Below, piece after piece: positions 61,758 to 64,000 of a stretch of DNA of 64,000 bases (its first letter is position 1; each line of letters begins with the position of its first letter). Origin of the DNA: Zygaena filipendulae (lineage: Eukaryota; Arthropoda; Insecta; Lepidoptera; Zygaenidae); the NCBI GenBank assembly GCA_907165275.2, contig OU015650.1, forward strand, positions 12,492,001-12,556,000, in the 5' to 3' direction. A model generated the notes under the pieces. The model was not told where the DNA came from. It saw only the letters and a program-made list of their open reading frames with translations, and ran no database searches. The position numbers and the translations under genes are program-made.

Positions 61758-64000
61758 CTGCGAATAGATTAAATAACATCAGAAAATAAACTAAACACAA
61801 ACATATTATTTTACGTATAAGTATCTGTATGTTGTAAGTTTACGTAGTTTCTATTATTTCTCGTATCTATATATCAGTATTTATATATTTTTGTTATTAT
61901 TGAAATTTATTATGCAGATATTAATGCCGCACTATCTACTTTTCTTTTTACATCTCTCTCTACCGGAGGAGGCTGCCTATGAAAAAATTGCTTTCAGCAA
62001 TATAGGTCGCCTCATTGTACGTTTCCATATGTTTCTGTGTTTTTGTAAATATTGTGTCTTCTACTGTGTGTGCAATAAAGTATATTTGATTTGATTTGAT
62101 TGAAACATTGGAATAAGTCGATCTAAACACGAGTTCTAATGGCTGATCGTCTCGCAAAAAACGAAAAAGGAAATGAATATCAGCTATCTGAGGTTGGTCT
62201 CAGTCAAAAAGAACGTACCTACTTTCAAAAACATAAATGCTGTCATTGTTCTCATAGATCGCTCCAAGGTCTATAGTTTTATGTGAAGATTAACAATATT
62301 TATTGCCTATCATATTTGTACCTATTTGACACCAAGGTTTTCAATCCGCGAGAACGTTCTAAAATTATATTTCATCTATTTTTTACACTTTGACAAATAT
62401 GTGATTGTATGAAAGAGATAAAATAGCCTATCAATAACAGTTTATGTACAAACGGTTAATATATATTATAAGGATGATACTCTCTTCTAAAGATGTGTCT
62501 TAGGCACATTTTAAGGTACCTAATTATTACTTCAGAATTCATCAAAACTTTACATACCTACGTTAAATGCTAGAAAATTTCCTTTCGAACATTTGCTTTA
62601 TGCTTTTGTACTGATGTTACCTTAAGTATAGACAGCTAAAGATGAGTCAATCTAGTTCGATAAAATCGATCTTATCTCTTAGCAGCATCATTCGACAAAT
62701 AAAAGACAATTGTTCCATCAAACAACTCCAGGCTGACAATACGGCGGCGTCGGCAGTTCTATTATCTCAAAAATAAATAACTTGTATCTGATATTAATCA
62801 ATAAACTACTTCGACATTTATAGCAAGATTGAAATAAAAAAGCTGTTTAAAAAAAAACTATATAATGAACTGTATCATTTAGTTTACATTTGAGATATTT
62901 TAACTAAATGCCAGGTGCAATGCTAGCGATGTCTTTACTAGTCTAATATTTAATCAAAACATACATTTAACCGCCAATTTGATCAAAACTCTAACGAATA
63001 AAAATTGTATACAGAAGCTATTATGTAGCTTGCCACAAGAGACTAAAAAAATTGTTTAAATTCAAAGTAATAAAACAACTGTTATAAGACAGGAGACTGA
63101 TATTTAATGAGATGAACACCAAAACTGCCACGTCAGACGCATTGATGAAATCGCCGGCTTATGAAGTTGTTGTTACGTAACCGTTGCATTTCGTAGACGT
63201 CGTCGGCTGCACTGGACCACATGTCCAAACCGACATCAGTAGGTATAGACGAGCGAACAAAACTGAAGGTTTAAATATCACAGATGCTATCATTCAAAGG
63301 TTGCCGCCCAAGTATACTTCAACGGATTGTTACATCGGTTTCACCAATTATTAATTAAAACGTTTCGATGCATTTTAATTATCTATTGCCACTGCCGGGT
63401 ACGCCTGTTGCTGCATTGTTGTACTTCATAACGGATAAATAGTTCTGTCTAAAATTTTATATTTTTGTGGTGAATGAATCGTAAATCCATATTTATAGTT
63501 TATTAATACTAAGTACAATTAATAATATTAGCTTATTATAATAATGGTTGATACGCAATAATATTATTTAATATTAGTTAGTACTAAAAGTTTCGATGTG
63601 GGAACGCACGCTAATCGCACAGTGAAAAAATCTCATGGGTCAACATAATTTCAACATTCAGTACCTATTGTTTGAAGCAAATTGTGGTTTGACTATGAAG
63701 ACATGCTTACAAGTGTTATATGATATTAAACCATGATAAATGAAGACAAGACAGGTCAAAGTATTTCTGAGAAAAAGCCACTGTACCTGAAGGTAATCTT
63801 TTAAGTATAGGAACCTTTGAAAAGTATTGGTACGAAGATTTCTCACCATCAATCTCTCAATCTTACATAAGGAAATTAAAAACGATTTCGATACAATTCG
63901 CTACAATAGCGATTAATTGCAACTAAGCCTTAGCATTGTTTCCAGTCCATTTTTGGCTAAAGACAATGGGGGCTTTTAACTTTCAGCATGTTCACTTTCG
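61758..64000. other. Upstream intron or gap, no exon recognised
   Basis: AT-rich sequence beyond the first visible exon of the unidentified gene. It holds a LINE-type 3' tail (about 61940-62100) and nothing else I can support. Confidence 0.5.
61940..62101 (+). mobile_element. LINE/SINE-type 3' end with TGATT tail
   Basis: GAGGAGGCTGCCTATGAAAA leads to GTGCAATAAAGTATATTTGA and a short (TGATT)n run, the layout of truncated non-LTR copies with a microsatellite tail. Confidence 0.55.

Overview
This is a eukaryotic nuclear window. It is AT-rich, with GT-AG introns, no operons, and dense short interspersed repeats. The organism is very probably a moth or butterfly. The strongest sign is about 25 copies of a Helitron-like repeat (5' TC, 3' hairpin plus CTAG, inserted between A and T) that matches what I know of the lepidopteran Lep1 family. 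tRNA-derived SINEs, LINE 3' tails of lepidopteran type and frequent TAGGTA/TACCTA runs agree. No species is claimed.

Layout. 1-14.9 kb is intergenic: I find no supported gene, only Helitron copies, MITEs, a tRNA-derived SINE and a truncated PIF/Harbinger-like element just before the first gene. 14.93-35.26 kb (+) is a multi-exon gene for a mitochondrial pentatricopeptide-repeat protein of the LRPPRC/bicoid stability factor (BSF) family; I place 17 coding exons. 36.35-42.58 kb (-) is a complete 11-exon IFT74 gene (intraflagellar transport complex B), tail to tail with BSF. 45.56-61.76 kb (-) is the 3' part of a third gene whose 5' end lies beyond the right edge. It has three shared exons and two alternative terminal exons. 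I could not name it; its tail is proline-rich and tyrosine-rich.

The introns of the BSF gene are packed with mobile DNA, often to within 17-40 bp of exon edges. Intron 6 holds a three-level nest: a hAT element with an 8-bp target duplication, interrupted by a Tc1-like element inserted at TA inside the hAT transposase, plus a palindromic MITE. Intron 12 holds a large foldback pair and two copies of a poly(A)-ended retroposon, one inserted exactly at the exon 13 splice acceptor. Intron 15 holds an inverted repeat with 268-bp arms and only two mismatches seen.

The three genes do not form a pathway. BSF acts in mitochondrial RNA metabolism, IFT74 in cilium assembly, and the third is unassigned. 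The clearest regulatory signal is a perfect RFX X-box at the 5' end of IFT74. I found no undescribed defence-like or biosynthetic system. The most notable items are the near-perfect hairpin, the retroposon at a splice acceptor, the alternative terminal exons and the X-box position.
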